Assembly: GCA_017940445.1 (NCBI GenBank)
Contig: JAGAYQ010000052.1
Coordinates: 1-15,762, forward strand
Reading direction: 5' to 3'
Source: Pyramidobacter sp.
GTDB taxonomy: Bacteria; Synergistota; Synergistia; Synergistales; Dethiosulfovibrionaceae
Length of the DNA stretch: 15,762 bases
This document shows positions 14,555 through 15,762 of this stretch, one piece after another (within the stretch, counting starts at the first letter, position 1; the number at the start of each line of letters is the position of its first letter). The notes under the pieces are model-generated. The model saw only the letters and a program-made list of their open reading frames with translations. It was not told where the DNA came from and made no database searches. Position numbers and translations under genes: made by a program.

Positions 14555-15762
14555 ATGAAAATCGGCGGCAAGAAAATATCTCTGACGACGCAGGTCTTTG
14601 TGGCGATGATCCTCGGCTCGATCGCCGGGCTGGTGGGCGGCAAGACGATGACGCAGTTCGGCTTTATCGGCGACGTGTGGCTGAACTGCATCAAGATGAT
14701 CGTGGTGCCGATGGTGCTGTGCACGATCGTGACGGGCATCATCTCGCAGGACAATCTTTCGGCGCTGCGGCGCGTGAGCGCGCGCATCATCGCCTATTAC
14801 GTGGTGACGACGGTGCTGGCCTGCATCGTGGGCATCATTGTGGCGACGGTGCTCCAGCCGGGCAAGTTCGCCAACTTCGCGGGGCTTGCCACGCAGCAGA
14901 TCAAGGGCAGCGCCGACATCACGTTCGCGGGCTTCGTCAAGGGGCTGTTCTCGACGAACATCATCGATACGTTCGCCAAGGGCAACATCGTGCAGACGCT
15001 GGTGATCGCCATCCTGCTCGGCATCGCTATCCTGCGCATCAAGAACCCTGAGCACAAGGCGGAGATGAAGCGCTGCTTTGAAGGCCTTACCAGCATGGTC
15101 TTCTCGCTCATCGGCATGGTCATGGACGTGTCGCCCATCGGCATTTTCTTCCTGATGGCCAACTCGTTCGGCAAGTACGGCGCGGGCATCTTCACCTCGA
15201 TGGCCGTCCTCGTCGGCACCTACTATGCGGCGTGCCTGGTGCACGTGCTCGTCGTCTACGGCGGCTTCCTGATGATCTTCAAGCCGCACATGAATCCCTT
15301 CTCGTTCATTGCCAAGAGCGCTGACGTGTGGATCTACACGATCTCAACGTGCAGCTCGATCGCGACGATCCCTGTCAACATCAAGACGGCGAAGGAGAAG
15401 TTCGGCATTTCCGAGAGCATCTCAGGCTTTACCGTGCCGCTTGGATCGCAGATGAACACGGACGGCTCCGTGCTGCTGTACGCCTGCGTCATCCTCTTCA
15501 TCGCGCAGATGATCGGACAGACGATGTCGTTTGCGCAGCTGGCGCACGTCATCTTCATCTCGACCATCCTTTCGATGGGCGGCGCGGGCATCCCCGGCAG
15601 CGGCATCGTCAAGCTGATGGTCGTCGTCCAGTCGGCCGGCCTGCCGATCGAAGTGGTCGGCGTCATCGCGGCGTTCTACCGTCTGTTCGACATGGGCACG
15701 ACGACGAACAACTGCCTGGGCGACCTGGTCGGCACGATCATCGTCGGCAAGGCAGAGGAGAA
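14555..15762 (+). CDS. Dicarboxylate/amino acid:cation symporter (DAACS/SDF family), 3' end outside window
   Basis: The frame is open from the ATG at 14555 to the window end, 402 codons of an expected 410-430. GGAAGGGG (14537-14544) lies 10 nt upstream. The protein has many membrane segments and the re-entrant hairpins of the SDF fold: STCSSIATIP (264-273, HP1), GSQMNTDGS (297-305, the NMDGT Na+ motif with M replaced by T), GGAGIPGSG (342-350, HP2), and RLFDMGTTTNNCLGD (376-390, TM8). A gap-free match of the last motif to the archaeal homologue GltPh keeps D394, N401 and D405 (D379, N386, D390), but the dicarboxylate-binding Arg397 is Thr382. Thr or Cys here is known from neutral amino-acid carriers (ASCT type), so I infer transport of serine, threonine or alanine. 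The neighbouring threonine aldolase supports this. Confidence 0.93.
   Translation, partial: MKIGGKKISLTTQVFVAMILGSIAGLVGGKTMTQFGFIGDVWLNCIKMIVVPMVLCTIVTGIISQDNLSALRRVSARIIAYYVVTTVLACIVGIIVATVLQPGKFANFAGLATQQIKGSADITFAGFVKGLFSTNIIDTFAKGNIVQTLVIAILLGIAILRIKNPEHKAEMKRCFEGLTSMVFSLIGMVMDVSPIGIFFLMANSFGKYGAGIFTSMAVLVGTYYAACLVHVLVVYGGFLMIFKPHMNPFSFIAKSADVWIYTISTCSSIATIPVNIKTAKEKFGISESISGFTVPLGSQMNTDGSVLLYACVILFIAQMIGQTMSFAQLAHVIFISTILSMGGAGIPGSGIVKLMVVVQSAGLPIEVVGVIAAFYRLFDMGTTTNNCLGDLVGTIIVGKAEE

Noticed and set aside
14525..15289. Minus-strand open frame (254 codons) opposite the DAACS gene
   Set aside because: Composition is His/Asp/Arg-rich low complexity, typical of antisense to a GC-rich transporter gene.

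Overview
The window is a GC-rich bacterial chromosome segment of about 15.8 kb. Its core is a type I-E CRISPR-Cas locus, flanked by metabolic and transport genes. The flanks hold a uroporphyrinogen-decarboxylase-family methyltransferase-like protein, a stand-alone [4Fe-4S] reductase-like protein, an AGCS sodium:alanine/glycine symporter, an L-threonine aldolase and a DAACS symporter. This suggests an anaerobic amino-acid fermenter. I would guess Synergistota or an anaerobic Firmicute, but this rests on gene content only and is tentative.

Layout: 16-1029 (+) URO-D-like gene, then a 21-bp perfect hairpin (1043-1084) that can terminate both it and the convergent cas3. From 10176 down to 1167 everything is on the minus strand, in transcription order cse1, cse2, cas7e, cas5e, cas6e, a truncated cas1, the CRISPR array, cas3. 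There is no cas2 and no leader. After the divergent AT-rich spacer (10177-10412) come the FeS protein (+), two terminators, the AGCS symporter (-), a 439-bp intergenic region, threonine aldolase (+), a 131-nt near-perfect palindrome (14346-14476) and a DAACS symporter (+) that runs off the right end.

The main observation is that the I-E locus is visibly damaged while its neighbours are intact. (1) cas1 is cut at about codon 150 and fused inside a CRISPR repeat, so the rest of cas1, all of cas2 and the array leader appear to be gone. (2) cas7e changes frame at a run of six C; the conserved C-terminal 90 residues continue in another frame and end exactly where cas5e begins. (3) cas5e has an in-frame TAG at codon 172, with homologous sequence continuing in frame to 5889. 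By contrast cas3, cse1, cse2 and cas6e have full-length reading frames with their key motifs. The array (eleven 33-nt spacers plus one irregular unit) is now embedded in the transcription unit between the cas1 remnant and cas3. It can only be transcribed by read-through or from a cryptic promoter, and it can no longer grow by its own Cas1-Cas2.

How the genes would work together: the Cse1/Cse2/Cas7/Cas5/Cas6e proteins would form Cascade, Cas6e would cut the array transcript, and Cas3 would degrade targets. Whether Cascade can still assemble depends on whether the cas7e and cas5e lesions are real. On the right, the aldolase (threonine to glycine plus acetaldehyde) sits beside a DAACS carrier whose substrate-selecting Arg is replaced by Thr, as in neutral amino-acid carriers, and near an alanine/glycine symporter. 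Together these fit a small threonine/serine/glycine utilisation neighbourhood.
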